A stretch of DNA of 64,000 nucleotides from Achatina immaculata (GCA_009760885.1 CM019701.1:13103963-13167962), one strand, 5' to 3'. Positions 36,103 to 46,911 are shown, counted from the stretch's first letter. The notes: generated by a model from the sequence alone, not told the origin. Made by a program: numbers and translations.

Positions 36103-37560
36103 TGTATTCTCTCGCACGGTGACTGTGATGGTTACTTTTGACAAAGAGAACGCCGGACTAAGTCAGTGTCGTAATCGACCGTGACCTGATGACGTCATAG
36201 TTTGCAGATTAGTCACTCACTTGAAGTCGTGTCTTATGTGACATCATACGGATATGCTCATCTTACATCGTACTAAACCAGTTTAAAAGTTACTTATACT
36301 CGCTCTTACTCTCCTCACCTGTGACTTATATTCCAGACACCTGATTATAGAATGTTACATACCCTGTACCTCAACTACATACACGAACCCCCACCCCCTC
36401 ACCAAGACTTTTTCTGGACTTGATTACCATTGTGCCTCCCTCTCACCACTCCAATGTCCTACCCCCCCCCCCCCCTTTTTTTTCTTTACTCACCAAACTT
36501 CCACATTTCAAAAGTCTTTATTTTTTTAAGCTTTCACCATACTACGAGATACCATTTGATGCAGTGTGTTACAAGTCATAGATAAGTGCTTTACTTTGAG
36601 TACCACTTTATATTCTCATATGTTGCACACCATTCATATGAATTTTCATTATATCTTTTTTTTATCTCTGTATCCTATATGTTTTTCTATAATTAAGGTA
36701 AGAACTGAAATGTTGCAATTCAACACACAGTGAATGACTAACAAGAGCATTAAGAAAGGAATCTAATTAAATCGATAAGACACTGATAGTCACTATTGAT
36801 TGGAGATGTATTTACAAAAGGAGAACTGAAAACATCAACATGTGAGATAAAGTACATGTTAACACAGACATGAGAAGACAAAGAGGGGAAAAAATAAATA
36901 AAATGGATAGTCATACAGTAAAAATTCTAAAACTGAGCTGATATAAAATATCGCAGACTGAGATCTGTGCATACACAACAAATAATGATGATGAATAGAA
37001 AAGGAAAAGCTTATTTATTTTATACTGGGAGCAATGTTTTAAAACAACTTAGTTTTATCATTCCAGGACAGCATCATTTTCTTAGAGAACTGCCGAAGTT
37101 AATAATTTATTTTCAGTCTTAAAAAAAAACTACAAATTCTCATAAACAGGTCTGACACATATAAGTGACGATCGCATAAATAAGATCTTCTACTACTCAA
37201 AACCGTTAACTTATTGGAAAAGGATAAGATGCTGCCGAAGCTAACACTATCACTACATGTAGGAAATCTTGAGACTTTAGATCTTAAAAATGTTAGTTAA
37301 AATAAAGAATATAATACATTGATAAAGTTAACTGAATATCGTATTTAAACACACATCACGATTAGAATAAATTAAGCTATAATGTTTCATTTTAATGGAT
37401 TAAAGTGCACAGTACAGCACATACCTCGTCCTATAATTTCCAAAAAGAGACAGCAAAACATTGAAATTATACGAAAGGAAATAACCAGTAAACATTTTAA
37501 TCTTCCAATTCAGTAATTTATCAAAGCTGAATCATTTCAGTTTTTATAAAATTAATAATT
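36103..37560. repeat. Array modules e, f and c
   Basis: CRE at 36190-36197, long C-run near 36462, f to about 37135, then c with an orphan type-B exon-1 donor at about 37420 (GAG|GTATGT). It then grades into a diverged c-like piece. Confidence 0.7.
36190..36197. promoter_or_regulatory. CRE-like palindrome TGACGTCA
   Basis: Exact palindrome in module e. Confidence 0.4.
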
Positions 37561-37992
37561 ATTAACAGTGGTAGACAGAAGTAGGAGAGTTTGTCCCCGC
37601 AAGAGATGAAGAGAGGATAATACACTTTATATTTCCCGTTATACGAAATAAAACGTTGAAATTTTTCCTCTCATCATTGAAAGGTTTATGAGGAAAAAAA
37701 AAGAGACACGAAATGACTAAAAAGTAATTCAAGAGCAAAGTGATTTTTAAAATGTAAATATTCGTAAATTTGAAAAGCCAGTTTAGTTTTGAAGACAATG
37801 CTCTATTAATTGAGCAAATATCTAAAATATAAAAGTAAGAGAGATAGGACCACTGTACCCTACCATGCATGATCGTAAAAGGCGACTAAGGAGGGTTCAG
37901 CATAGGGCCAGCAACCCTATCTGGTAAAAAAAAACTATCAGACTGCTACAGAAACGGAAGCAAGGGAAAAAGAGAGAGATGCTCGAGTATAT
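37561..37992. repeat. Diverged c-like segment and short unknown insert
   Basis: 37561-37850 aligns loosely with the part of c that carries gtggcag and cgtcccgtt. A 102-codon minus-strand frame here is hydrophobic but has no counterpart in closer copies. From about 37852 an unrelated 140-bp piece (gatcgtaaaaggcgactaag, then gccagcaaccctatctgg) appears; it resembles non-coding transposon sequence but I cannot assign it. Confidence 0.4.
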
Positions 37993-38380
37993 ATCATCAT
38001 CATCATCATCATCTTCTTTTTCTTCTTCTTCCTCTTTTTCTGCGTTCGAGGTTGTTGGTCACTTCAGATCCTGATCCCTGTCGACATGGCAAAGCCCGCA
38101 GTCCTCTCTAGATCCTGATAGGAGCCCAAAAGCTTTTGCCCCAAGCTTGAGTCTTCTGGTCATGTCTCATACCTCAGGTCTGCAAGTTTTGGGCACTCTT
38201 GTAGGATATGTTCTGGAGTCTGGACTCCACTGCCACATGGACACTCGTCTGTGTGAGACATTTTGAGTCGATGCATGTGGCTCAGAAGTCTGCAGTGGCC
38301 TGTCCTTAAACGGAAGAGGATGGTGTGCTGATATCTTTTTAGTTGGTGTATTGGATCTGGTTCATTGTTGGATTTCAGTT
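37993..38380 (-). pseudogene. LINE family 6, C-terminal zinc-knuckle fragment
   Basis: The minus strand reads LFRLRTGHCRLLSHMHRL, then DECPCGSGVQTPEHILQECP, a C-x-C...H...C knuckle typical of the C terminus of several non-LTR retrotransposons of the Jockey/I type. A TGA stop replaces the expected tryptophan codon in the following stretch. The element ends in a (GAT)n tail at 37997-38012. Only the last 130 codons are present. Confidence 0.85.
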
Positions 38381-39012
38381 ATATATATATATATACTACG
38401 TGTAACATTTATTGGACACACCAGTTCTCGTGATCTAATTCAGTGTATTTATGTCCGTATTACATTCCCTATCTATATGCATTATACACGTGCCTCAGTT
38501 GAAAGTTAAATGTTAATATAAAACTACTACGTTGTCAAAATTCTTTATCAATTCACGCACTATATTTTCCTTCATATCATCTTGAAAAACACTACATCAA
38601 CGTCGTAATAGCCTTGGTGACGTCACAGTATGTAGATTAGTCACTCACGTGAAGTCGTGTGTTATGTGACATCATAAGGATGGGCTTATCTTAGATCTTC
38701 CTAAGGTATTCTTAGAGCTACTATAATCAATATACTCGTTCTCTACTACGTTTTACTCTCTGCTCACCTGTGACGTATATTCCAGACCCCTCATTATAGT
38801 ATGTTACAAACCCTGTACCTCAACCATATTCATCTATTCACCCCTCCCCCGTCATTTTTATGAAATTGATTACTATTATGCTCTTCTCTCTCCACTCCGC
38901 TGCCATTACGTGCTCTTTCCTACCAAACTTTTCACATCTCGCAAGTCTTTATTTCAACTTCCACAATACTACATCACAATCACTCTCTGATGCAGCTTCT
39001 TATAACTTACAG
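38381..39012. repeat. Array modules c (end), e and f (start)
   Basis: A short TA run, diverged end of c, then e with an intact CRE at 38618-38625 and the pyrimidine-rich part of f up to about 39012. Confidence 0.65.
38618..38625. promoter_or_regulatory. CRE-like palindrome TGACGTCA
   Basis: Exact palindrome in a diverged module e, which suggests the site has lasted longer than its surroundings. Confidence 0.42.
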
Positions 39013-39255
39013 TTAAGTGTCAACTGTGGTGTTGAGTTAGTTGATTACATGTAACTGGTCATGTCGTGTATTAGTGTGTAGTTGAGGTTATTGTTATCTA
39101 GGTTGTTTTGTTACACGGAGTATACCAATGTAACGTCTGTTGTATCACTGGGCCTAATGCTGATGATAAAACGTAATAGGCACAGTACAGAACAGAGTGT
39201 GTACAAACACGAGTTTAGTGTTCAGTAATACAAGCAAGTACGGTACACAGTACAC
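39013..39255. other. Unexplained unique segment before LINE family 3
   Basis: About 240 bp beginning tgtcaactgtggtgttgagt that is found only here. It could be LINE family 3 upstream sequence or a solo LTR-like piece (starts TG), but no terminal CA with target repeats was found. Confidence 0.35.
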
Positions 39256-39787
39256 GAAGAAAGAATCCTGTTTTATACCAAAGAAGGGTGACCTCAGAGA
39301 TTGCGGGAACTGGAGAGCCATTACCCTCCTGCCACTCACCAGTAAAGTATTTTGCAGACTAATCATCAACAGAATTGTACCAGCACTTGAGGGAAAACTT
39401 CAGAAAGAGCAAGCAGTATTTAGGAAAGGAAGATCATGCATAGACCACATATTTGTACTTAGACAAATATTAGAACAGGCAAAGGAGTGGCATAGCACAA
39501 CATATGCATTATTTATAGATTTTGAGAAAGCCTTTGACAGTGTCAACAGAGATGCACTGTGGAAAATCCTAAGATGGCATGGCCTCCCCCATAAGATAGT
39601 GAATGTAATCAAAGCCCTATACGAGGGTTTTCAGTGCAAAGTGATCTGTGGAGAACATACCTCCAGCAGCTTTAGGGTACAAACAGGAGTGAAGCAGGGA
39701 TGTGTACTATCACCAACATTATTTATCTTAGCAGTAGACTGGTTAATGAAGGAGGCAACATCAGATAAACGCAGAGGATTACAATGA
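39197..39787 (+). CDS. LINE family 3 reverse transcriptase, N-terminal part (pseudogene fragment)
   Basis: In-frame text from about codon 22: KKGDLRDCGNWRAITLLPL, then the fingers (EKLQKEQAVFRKGRSC-like), motif A FIDFEKAFDSVN near 39520, and motif B TGVKQGCVLSPTLF near 39690, before a TGA stop at 39785. The same frame continues as open sequence after the stop (see 39800-40726), so a single nonsense change (TGG to TGA is likely) separates the two parts. RTE-like features are suggested by the motifs; the clade assignment is tentative. The upstream apurinic endonuclease is absent. Confidence 0.75.
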   Translation: MCTNTSLVFSNTSKYGTQYTKKESCFIPKKGDLRDCGNWRAITLLPLTSKVFCRLIINRIVPALEGKLQKEQAVFRKGRSCIDHIFVLRQILEQAKEWHSTTYALFIDFEKAFDSVNRDALWKILRWHGLPHKIVNVIKALYEGFQCKVICGEHTSSSFRVQTGVKQGCVLSPTLFILAVDWLMKEATSDKRRGLQ

Positions 39788-39799
39788 ACTCTTGACACA

Positions 39800-40726
39800 G
39801 TGCTGGGGGACTTTGATATTGCAGACGACTTTTGTTTACTATCAAGTAGCCACAAAGATATGCAAGATAAAATAAACAAACTAACTCCGAATAAAATAAA
39901 CAAGCTAACTCAGAACAAAATAAACAAGCTAACTCAGAATAAAATAAACAAGGTAACTCAGAATAAAATAAACAAGCTAACTCAGAATGCAAACAACATA
40001 GGACTAAAGATCAACGTAGGAAAAACAAAGTTAATGAAGCAAAAAATGAACAACAGAAATGTACTCAGAGTACATAGCAAGTTAGTGATGGAGGTCAATG
40101 AATTTGTATACCTTGGCAGTAGAGAATGGAAAAGAACTGTATTCATACCACTGCCAAAAAAGGGTAACCTGAAATTATGCACCAACTACAGAACTGTTGC
40201 CCTAATTAGTCATGCCAGTAAAATTCTGTTAAAAATCATAATGGGTAGACTTCGAAAGAAAATAGAAGAAGAAGTCAATATGGTCCAAGCTGGTTTCAGG
40301 CAAGGAAGAGGATCAAGAGATCATATATTCAATCTAAGATTAATAATAGAGAAATGCAGAGAGTTTAATGTGAATCTATATTTATCCTTTATAGACTACT
40401 CAAAGGTATTTGATTGTGTACAACACCAGAAACATTGGGAAATAATGGAAAAAATGGGATTTCCAACACATTTGATACAATTAACATCACTGCTGTATCT
40501 AGACCAACAAGCAGCAGTAAGAATAAATGGTGAAACAACAACTTGGTTTGACATAAAACAAGGGGTCCGTCAGGGGTGCATATTGTCACCCTACTTATTT
40601 AACTTGTATACTGAAAATATAAAGAAGAATGTTAGAGAAGATGTAGACAAAGAATATTACGATGCCATAACAGTTGGAGGTTCTGAAAAACAAATACATA
40701 CCTTGCTGAACAACTTCCTCAACTGA
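39800..40726 (+). CDS. Chimeric LINE ORF: family 3 palm joined to family 2 reverse transcriptase
   Basis: 308 open codons. The first part is family 3: DFDIADDFCLLSS (motif C with I for the usual F), then NKINKLTQ repeated from a 24-bp tandem duplication (4 extra units at 39890-39985; the copy at 56444 has one), then GLKINVGKTKLM and EFVYLGS. At about 40118 the text switches in frame to family 2: EWKRTVFIPLPKKGNL, FRQGRGSRDHIFNLRLI, motif A FIDYSKVFDCVQ, motif B GVRQGCILSPYLF. Family 2 ends at about 40690 and the last codons are type-A array sequence. A product would have parts of two reverse transcriptases and no complete active site, so it is a rearrangement product, not a functional gene. 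Confidence 0.85.
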   Translation: MLGDFDIADDFCLLSSSHKDMQDKINKLTPNKINKLTQNKINKLTQNKINKVTQNKINKLTQNANNIGLKINVGKTKLMKQKMNNRNVLRVHSKLVMEVNEFVYLGSREWKRTVFIPLPKKGNLKLCTNYRTVALISHASKILLKIIMGRLRKKIEEEVNMVQAGFRQGRGSRDHIFNLRLIIEKCREFNVNLYLSFIDYSKVFDCVQHQKHWEIMEKMGFPTHLIQLTSLLYLDQQAAVRINGETTTWFDIKQGVRQGCILSPYLFNLYTENIKKNVREDVDKEYYDAITVGGSEKQIHTLLNNFLN

Positions 40727-41003
40727 CACATCCAAGAGTGACATGCAATGCAAAACAAATAACTGCATAAAATTTTAATTTTCAGACAAAATCAGTTTTA
40801 ACATTAATTTCAGGCGTACCATGAAATGATAATCATGTTTGTGTACATAACGTTTGAAATATATCACTTTTTATGGTGTTCGGATTTGCATTTTATACTC
40901 TCTGATATCCGTACTGTGAGAACTGTTCTTTTTGTGATTCATAAAAAGTGAGATGGTTATAACTGAATAGCAAGGGTTTGATATCTACAATATACGAGAG
41001 ATA
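40691..41003. repeat. Type-A leader block and array spacer
   Basis: Donor CAAG|GTATGT at about 40698 on the minus strand; the phase-1 frame reads MSLLDVSVEEVVQQ, with an ATG, and is open. Confidence 0.5.
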
Positions 41004-41600
41004 GCTTGCGGAACATTGCCTCCCTATAAGACTCGGTTGTAAGCAAGATGGCCTGCTGCTGATACATCCATTTGCAGATCATCACCGATGTCTTGCAGGC
41101 ATTTTCCCCTTGGTCTTCCTTTATTTCTTTTTCCAGTTACGTACCCTTCCAAGATGGTCTTCTCTAAATTATCATGACTTTTAATGCTCCCGAAAATATT
41201 TGAGTTTTCTTTCTTTCCTCCTTTTTACTAGCCATCCTTCTTCAATATTAAGCTCTTGTAGTATGGATATATTTGTTTTTTTGTTTTTTTTTGTGTCCAT
41301 GATATTTGAAGAACTCTTCTGCAGCATTTACATTCAAAGGCATTTATGTGTTTCTCAGCTGTTTTGTTAAGTGTCCAGGTCTCACAGGCATATGTTGCGA
41401 TGGGAAGGACGCATGCCCTTACAAATCTTATTTTTGTAGTTCTATCTGTTCCTCTCCACAGATTCTTTAGTTGTTTTACTTTCTGAAGAGCGATAGATGT
41501 CCTCCTTTTAATTTAACTCATTGTATCTCCATTACTAGTTAGTAGTGATCCAAGATATTCAAAGCTCTCCACTTCCTCCAGTTTTTCCTCATTGATATGA
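41004..41600 (-). pseudogene. LINE family 2, 3' fragment, minus strand
   Basis: Covers the thumb to the C terminus on the minus strand (ESFEYLGSLLTSNGD, then YACETWTLNKTAEKH, KCCRRVLQIS). Stops and frameshifts are present. The T-run at 41278-41292 is a lineage-specific expansion. Confidence 0.88.
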
Positions 41601-41796
41601 AAGAGTACGATTAGATTACATAACGTAAAATCTGTAATTTTACTGAATTAAAGTGCACAGTAAAGTACCTACCTTGTCCTTTAGTGTCCGAAGAGATGTA
41701 GCAAAACGTTGACATCATTGGGAAGGAAATAAGCAGTAAAAATCTTACTCTTTCATAAAGTAAACAATCAAAGCCGATTCAATTCAATTTATATAC
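41601..41796. repeat. Array module c fragment
   Basis: Short c fragment with a type-B exon-1 donor changed to AAG|GTAGGT, still a usable-looking GT site. No acceptor module follows. Confidence 0.55.
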
Positions 41797-42182
41797 AAGT
41801 TCCGACAATTATGTAATGCGACTAATTTCATAAAAAATAAAATAAACAACAGTTGAAGATATAACCTGCATTTTATTCAAAGTAGCCCCTTGTGCATTGA
41901 TACAGCGAGTGGCACGATCTAACAAACTGTGGAACGACCTCTGCAGTTCTTCTGTTGGTACGGCCCTTAAACTCGATGTTACTGCCCTTTGGATGTCATC
42001 AGTATCATCAAAGAAGAGTCCTTTCAGTGGTAACTTTAGTTCTGGGATAGAAAATAATCGCAGGGAGACAAATCTATGGATGAGGGTGGATGGTTGAGAA
42101 CACACACTTGTTTTTGGGCCAAAAAATTCCTTTACAACTACCGCCCGGTGAGCCAGTGAATTATCGTGGACAAGGAAAAAAC
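41797..42182 (-). pseudogene. Mariner-type transposase, C-terminal fragment
   Basis: Minus strand: VHDNSLAHRAVVVKEFFG, then, after a frameshift, HPPSSIDLSPCDYFL, which carries the third catalytic Asp of the DD34D triad (in PCDYFL), then LKLPLKGLFF and SLLDRATRCINAQG at the end. These are hallmarks of Tc1/mariner transposases. The first two catalytic residues and the DNA-binding domain are missing. The fragment joins LINE family 3 text directly at about 42182, with no terminal repeat on that side. Confidence 0.9.
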
Positions 42183-42541
42183 TGCCAGGCTAAATGTTTA
42201 TGAAGAATTAGAAAAATATTTTGGCCAAACACCATAAGAAGTAACATCTTGTTGGCAGAAATGCAGATGAAGCCACTGACAACAATTATTGAGGAAAGAC
42301 GCTGGCGATGGTTGGGACATGTGCTCCGAATGACTGATAACTCACTCCCAAAAACAGCACTAAGATGGACATCACAGGGGAACAGAAGTAAAGGTTGACC
42401 AAAAGAGACATGGAGAAGAACAATAGAAAGGATGTTGAGCAATAGAGGGCTCACCTGGGCAAGAGCAGAAAAAAAGGCAAAGGACAGGCATTTGTGGAAA
42501 ACCCTTGCAGAAGCCCCATGTGCCCTGGGCATGTAAGGTGC

Positions 42542-42545
<4 letters not shown>
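42183..42545 (+). pseudogene. LINE family 3, 3' fragment
   Basis: C-terminal region: MFMKN.KNILAKH then MKPLTTIIEERRWRWLGHV-like text and LRMTDNSLPKTALRW, ending near EAPCALGM. One stop replaces a residue at 42399. It ends in a GA-rich tail (42543-42574). Confidence 0.9.

Positions 42546-42574
<29 letters not shown>
42543..42574. repeat. (GA)n microsatellite at LINE family 3 3' end
   Basis: About 15 GA units. The other family 3 copy ends in cagagagagag at 57239-57250, so GA repeats appear to be this family's tail. Confidence 0.9.
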
Positions 42575-42577
<3 letters not shown>

Positions 42578-43139
42578 TCCCGCGAAAGTTAACATACTAT
42601 TCAATTTAATGTAAATAAAGTCCGAAATATATTACTTTTTATAATGTACCGAAGTTCATTTTATACTCTTTGATACCTGTACAGACATATACTTGTATAT
42701 ATGAAATATCAAGTCTAATCTCTTTATATGATAACATATTTTTAAAGACTGTCATAATATCAAATGAACGAATAGATTTAGATGTGGAAATGTACTGATT
42801 ATAAGTATCTGAAACACAATCATAACACTTCAATTTATGTCTCTGCATGAACTAAACCATAAACTGTTTCAGGAAGTACACGTCAAAAGTTTTCAATTTC
42901 TTCAGTTGTCAGTGACAGAAATAATTCACGGAAAGTGAAAGTAACATTGTATTTAGAGAATTCTTGAACAATATTATACCTGGTTGATGATAAGTTCTAA
43001 GGACATCATTATCGACTCTAGAACATGTGGAAGTAGAAGCAACTATCAGTTTTATCAATGAGAATCGGATGTCACCTTCTATTACTCTTATTTTAATGGG
43101 TCTGATTGGAGATAGACGGGTACAGTGTAGAAGAAAGAA
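42575..43139. repeat. Array spacer
   Basis: Recurring spacer, including single-copy ttatacctggttgatgat near 42975. No gene supported. Confidence 0.65.
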
Positions 43140-43303
43140 ACATTAAAACATACTTATACTTTACTGATGACACTTCCAGGTATTCCTTTTTTTTATTTAT
43201 CATGTAAAGTTTTGTTGTGTTTCTTTTGTTCCAATGTCGTCTTGTTTAAGATTCTGGGTACTGTACGTTGCACTGGTCAACGATACTCTTTGATTTATAA
43301 ATA

Positions 43304-43824
43304 TTATCTGGATATCCTCTTTTGATATGATAACACCAACGCATTTTCTGCTAAATATATGCAGTTTGCTTTACAAAAAAAATTGTATTTTTCACTGCAC
43401 TGTGGTGTCACTGTTATCTGAACATTCTTCATTCTCTCTGTATAAGCAGAAATATTATAAGTATTAACAAAATACAAGTTTTAACTACATAAGATAATAA
43501 ACAAACACATCTGACACATATAACTGCAAGAAACACATAAATAAAACCTTCTACTGGTGAAAACATTTAACTTAATGGAAATGAATAAGATGCTGGTGCA
43601 GCCAGCAATATCAGTACATGTAGGAGATCTTGAGACTTTAGATGACGAAAATATTCGATAAAATAAAGAATATAATTCATAAAGTTATGTGAATATCTTA
43701 TTTAAATACACATCACGATTACAATAAAATAAGGTATAATCTGTCATTATAATGGATTGAAGTGCACAGTACATCACATACCTTGTCCTATATTGTCCGA
43801 AGAGAGATGGCAAAATGTTGACAT
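43304..43824 (-). other. Putative spliced small-ORF unit, type B, copy 4
   Basis: Exon 1 (43824-43782) reads MSTFCHLSSDNIGQ; donor with intron start 43781; acceptor TGCTTATACAG ends at 43438; predicted intron 344 nt. Exon 2 starts ERMKNVQITVTPQCSE like the others, but the usual stop codon is AAA and the frame runs on 27 more codons to TAA at 43304. The run-on sequence is unlike a domain, so this is probably stop loss. Confidence 0.4.
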
Positions 43825-43946
43825 TATTTGACAGGAAATAACCAGTAAAAATGTTATTCTTACATACAGTAATCAGTCAAAGCTGATTCTTTTCAATTTT
43901 TATAAAAACAAACTAATGATTATTTGTGATAAGAGTGACAGGATGT

Positions 43947-43979
<33 letters not shown>

Positions 43980-44540
43980 GAGAGGGAGAGAGAGAAGGAG
44001 AGAGTCAACACACGTGAGAGGTGGAGAATGGAAATTATAGCAACAAATTTGTGCGTCCCGTTCTCAAAAGTAAATAATCAAGCACTTTCAAGACGTGTGC
44101 GTCCCTTTAAATATAAAAAACACGACAGGACAAGACTTTCACTAACACACACGATAAAGTGGTACTAAGTGTGAATGTTTCTACTTCCTGTATCATTCAC
44201 TAGACGTACTAGTTATCAAAGTCCATTTCTTTGCACATTTCACTTTACACGTTCATTCTTTACACAAGTGCTTCAAATGAGACTTTTTTAATGTCAGCAT
44301 TTAACTGTTTAAGGAACTAACACATTATTCAACCACATTATCAGCTATCTGATACAAGACTTTTTTTTCACAACAGACCACACAATGGTGACAACTTTTG
44401 AGAAACATTACTTGACAGTTGTGCAAAAAAAAAAAAAATTAAAATGCGCACACACACAGCAGTTTTCTAACTCTAGTGATCGAAGTGAACTATTAATTTT
44501 TTGGTATAAGAAATATCATAAATAAGTAATTTATTTTCCA
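43825..44540. repeat. Array module c with (GA)n insert
   Basis: Module c with a (GA)n run at 43948-44000, then the end of c with an A-run near 44425. Confidence 0.7.
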
Positions 44541-44567
44541 TACATAATTAAACAACCCACGCACAGA

Positions 44568-45150
44568 CACACAGGCACATTTTACACAGATACACAGACA
44601 CCCGTGCACATTGTGAACAGATACACAGCCACATTGTACACAGACACATTGTACACAGACACATTGTACACAGACACATTGTACACAGACACATTGTACA
44701 CAGACACATTGTACACAGACACATTGTACACAGACACATTGTACACATACAAACAGGCACATTGTATACAGACACACAGACACACAGGCACATTTTACAC
44801 AGATACACAGACACCCGTGCACATTGTGAACAGATACACAGCCACATTGTACACAGACACATTGTACACAGACAAACAGGCACATCGCACACAGACACAG
44901 AGACGTGTCGCATACAGACACACAGACACATCGCACACAGACACAGAGACGTGTCGCATACAGACACACAGACACACAGGCACATTTTACACAGATACAC
45001 AGACACCCGTGCACATTGTGAACAGATACACAGCCACATTGTACACAGACACATTGTACACAGACAAACAGGCACATTGTATACAGACACACAGACACAC
45101 AGGCGCATGGCACACATGTACACATACAAACAGGCACATCGCACACAGAA
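44568..45150. repeat. Acacagac-type satellite with higher-order repeat
   Basis: A basic 17-bp unit (acacagacacattgtac) is repeated about eight times at 44620-44750. A longer block starting aggcacattttacac recurs at 44573, 44786 and 44978 (spacing about 213 and 192), so a higher-order repeat has formed. Minus-strand frames of 217 and 210 codons made of C, V and L are periodicity artefacts. Confidence 0.93.
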
Positions 45151-45651
45151 ATAAAAGCGACATAAATATGAAATGATCAAGTACTACTAACAAATTTGTC
45201 ATGACTAGGAATTTGTACCTACAAAACACTCCCTATAGCACATTTAAAACCCAGAAGAAGATTAACCATGAAGAAGACTGAACTTAGGGGACTGGACATG
45301 GTTCTCAATAGATAAGCCTGAAGCCTTAAATCTTAATAGATCGCAGAGGTATTTTGACAAAGAGGACTTTGCATTACGTCGACGTCATAATAGATCGTGC
45401 CCTAATGCCGTCACAGTCAGCAGATTAGTCCCTCGTGTGAAGTCGTATGTTATGTGACATCACAAGAATGGGCTCATCTTACATCCTACTAAGGTAATCT
45501 TGGTGTTCATTATACTCATTATACTCGTTCTCTACTAAGCTTTGCCCTCTCCTCACCATATTCCAGAGCCCTCACTGTAGTATTTGCAAATACTGTACCT
45601 CAAACATTCATCTATTCCCCCACCCCACACCCTACAATCAAAACTTTTTTT
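45151..45651. repeat. Array module e and start of f
   Basis: Module e with a mutated CRE (TGCCGTCA near 45416), acceptor-like atattccag, and the start of f, interrupted at 45652 by a LINE. Confidence 0.65.
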
Positions 45652-45856
45652 CTCATCATCATCGTCATCATCATCATCATCATCATCATCAGGTGCCGTG
45701 CCGACTGGCGTTGGCTATTATGCTTCTCCAGAGTGCCCGATCCTTCATGCAGGCCATCAGCTCAGCTGGCGATCTCCTCTCACACCATCCCGTCAGACTG
45801 TCCAGTATCATGTCCTATGAAAGTACATTGTCTCTCTCTTATCTTTTTGACAAGGG
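45652..45856 (-). mobile_element. LINE family 1, short 3' copy with internal deletion
   Basis: The tail (ATG)n is about 45652-45692 (catcatcat on the plus strand), followed by the same 3' untranslated text as at 9800-9920. It then skips about 75 bp relative to the longer copy (joins cagtatca to tgtcctatg) and ends at ttgacaagg. Flanking ttttttct-like repeats of about 8 bp fit a target-site duplication in module f. Confidence 0.88.
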
Positions 45857-46165
45857 TTTTTCTGGACGATTGCTATTATACTCCTCTCTCTTCACTCCGC
45901 TTTCCTTACGCTATCTTTACTACCAACCTTTCACATCTCCTAAATCCTTATTTTAACTTTCACAATTCTACACCACACTCACCCTCTGATGCAGCTTATT
46001 TTAAGTCACAGATATGTTCTATCACTTTTTTGTTCCATTTTTTCATTCTTATATGTTGCATATCATTCATATGAATTTATATTATATCTTCTGTCTCCAT
46101 TTCTGTGTCCTGTATGTTTCTCTATAATTAAGGTGCCAACTGAAACGTTGCAAGACGACACACAG
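45857..46165. repeat. Array module f resumed
   Basis: Pyrimidine-rich part of f after the LINE. No gene supported on the plus strand. Confidence 0.65.
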
Positions 46166-46172
46166 GGAGTGT

Positions 46173-46593
46173 CTAACAAAAGCAAGAAGAAAGGAACCTA
46201 TTTAAATCTATAAGATACAGACAGTCATTATTAATTGGACATATATTTAGAAGAGGAGAACTTGGAAACATCAAAACGAGAGGGAATGTATATGAAAACA
46301 CCCACTTGAAAAGACAAAGAGAAAGAAACAAATGGTTAGGCATACAATAAAAATTCACCAATTGAGCTGATGTAAAATATCCAGCACGGAGATCTATGCA
46401 TAGACGGCACATAATGATGACGAAGAATTAAGAAAAGTTTCCTTTACTTTCTACTGGAAGCACTATTTTACAAAGAGCTTAGTTTTATCATTCTAGTATA
46501 GCATTATTTTCTTAGAAAACTGCCGAACTTAATAATTTATTTCAAGTGTTTAAAGAAAAAAAAACTACAAATTCTCAAAATCAAGGACATACC
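46173..46593 (-). other. Putative spliced unit, type A leader to f exon
   Basis: The type-A block ends at donor CAGG|GTATGT with intron start 46592. In phase 1 the frame reads LFALHHVAFLDVSAVRVAQQ. An acceptor TTTTACATCAG-like site (here ATATTTTACATCAG) ends at 46367, predicted intron 226 nt. Exon 2 then begins AQLVNFYC and stays open for 64 codons to a stop at 46173, rich in hydrophobic residues. This is the only copy where both parts are fully open. Other f copies have stops or shifts, so it may be chance. No family recognised. Confidence 0.25.
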
Positions 46594-46911
46594 CTGCTGA
46601 GCAACGCGAACAGCTGACACATCCAAGAATGCCACGTGATGTAAAGCAAATAACTGTATAAAACTTTCTTTTTCATACACAATCAGTTTTAATACACTAA
46701 GATGAAACGCTAATCACTTTTGTGTACAGAAAGTCAGAAATATATTACTTTTTGTAGTGTATCGATTTGCATGTTATACTCGCTGATATCGAAACACATG
46801 ACACTATTCTTTTGGTGATTAATAAAAAGTGAGCTAGTTATAAATAAAAAAGCAAAAGAGATAGCAAAACGATGACATCATTTTAATATATATATATATA
46901 TATATATAAGA
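46594..46911. repeat. Array spacer and (TA)n
   Basis: Type-A upstream text with an intact MKKKVLYSYLLYITWHSW frame (minus strand, second frame), then spacer and (TA)n at 46888-46908. Confidence 0.55.

Noticed and set aside
44493..45180. Cysteine-rich minus-strand ORFs of 210-217 codons, toxin-like at first sight
   Set aside because: They are translations of a 17-bp acacagac satellite, open in several frames on both strands, with a periodic composition.
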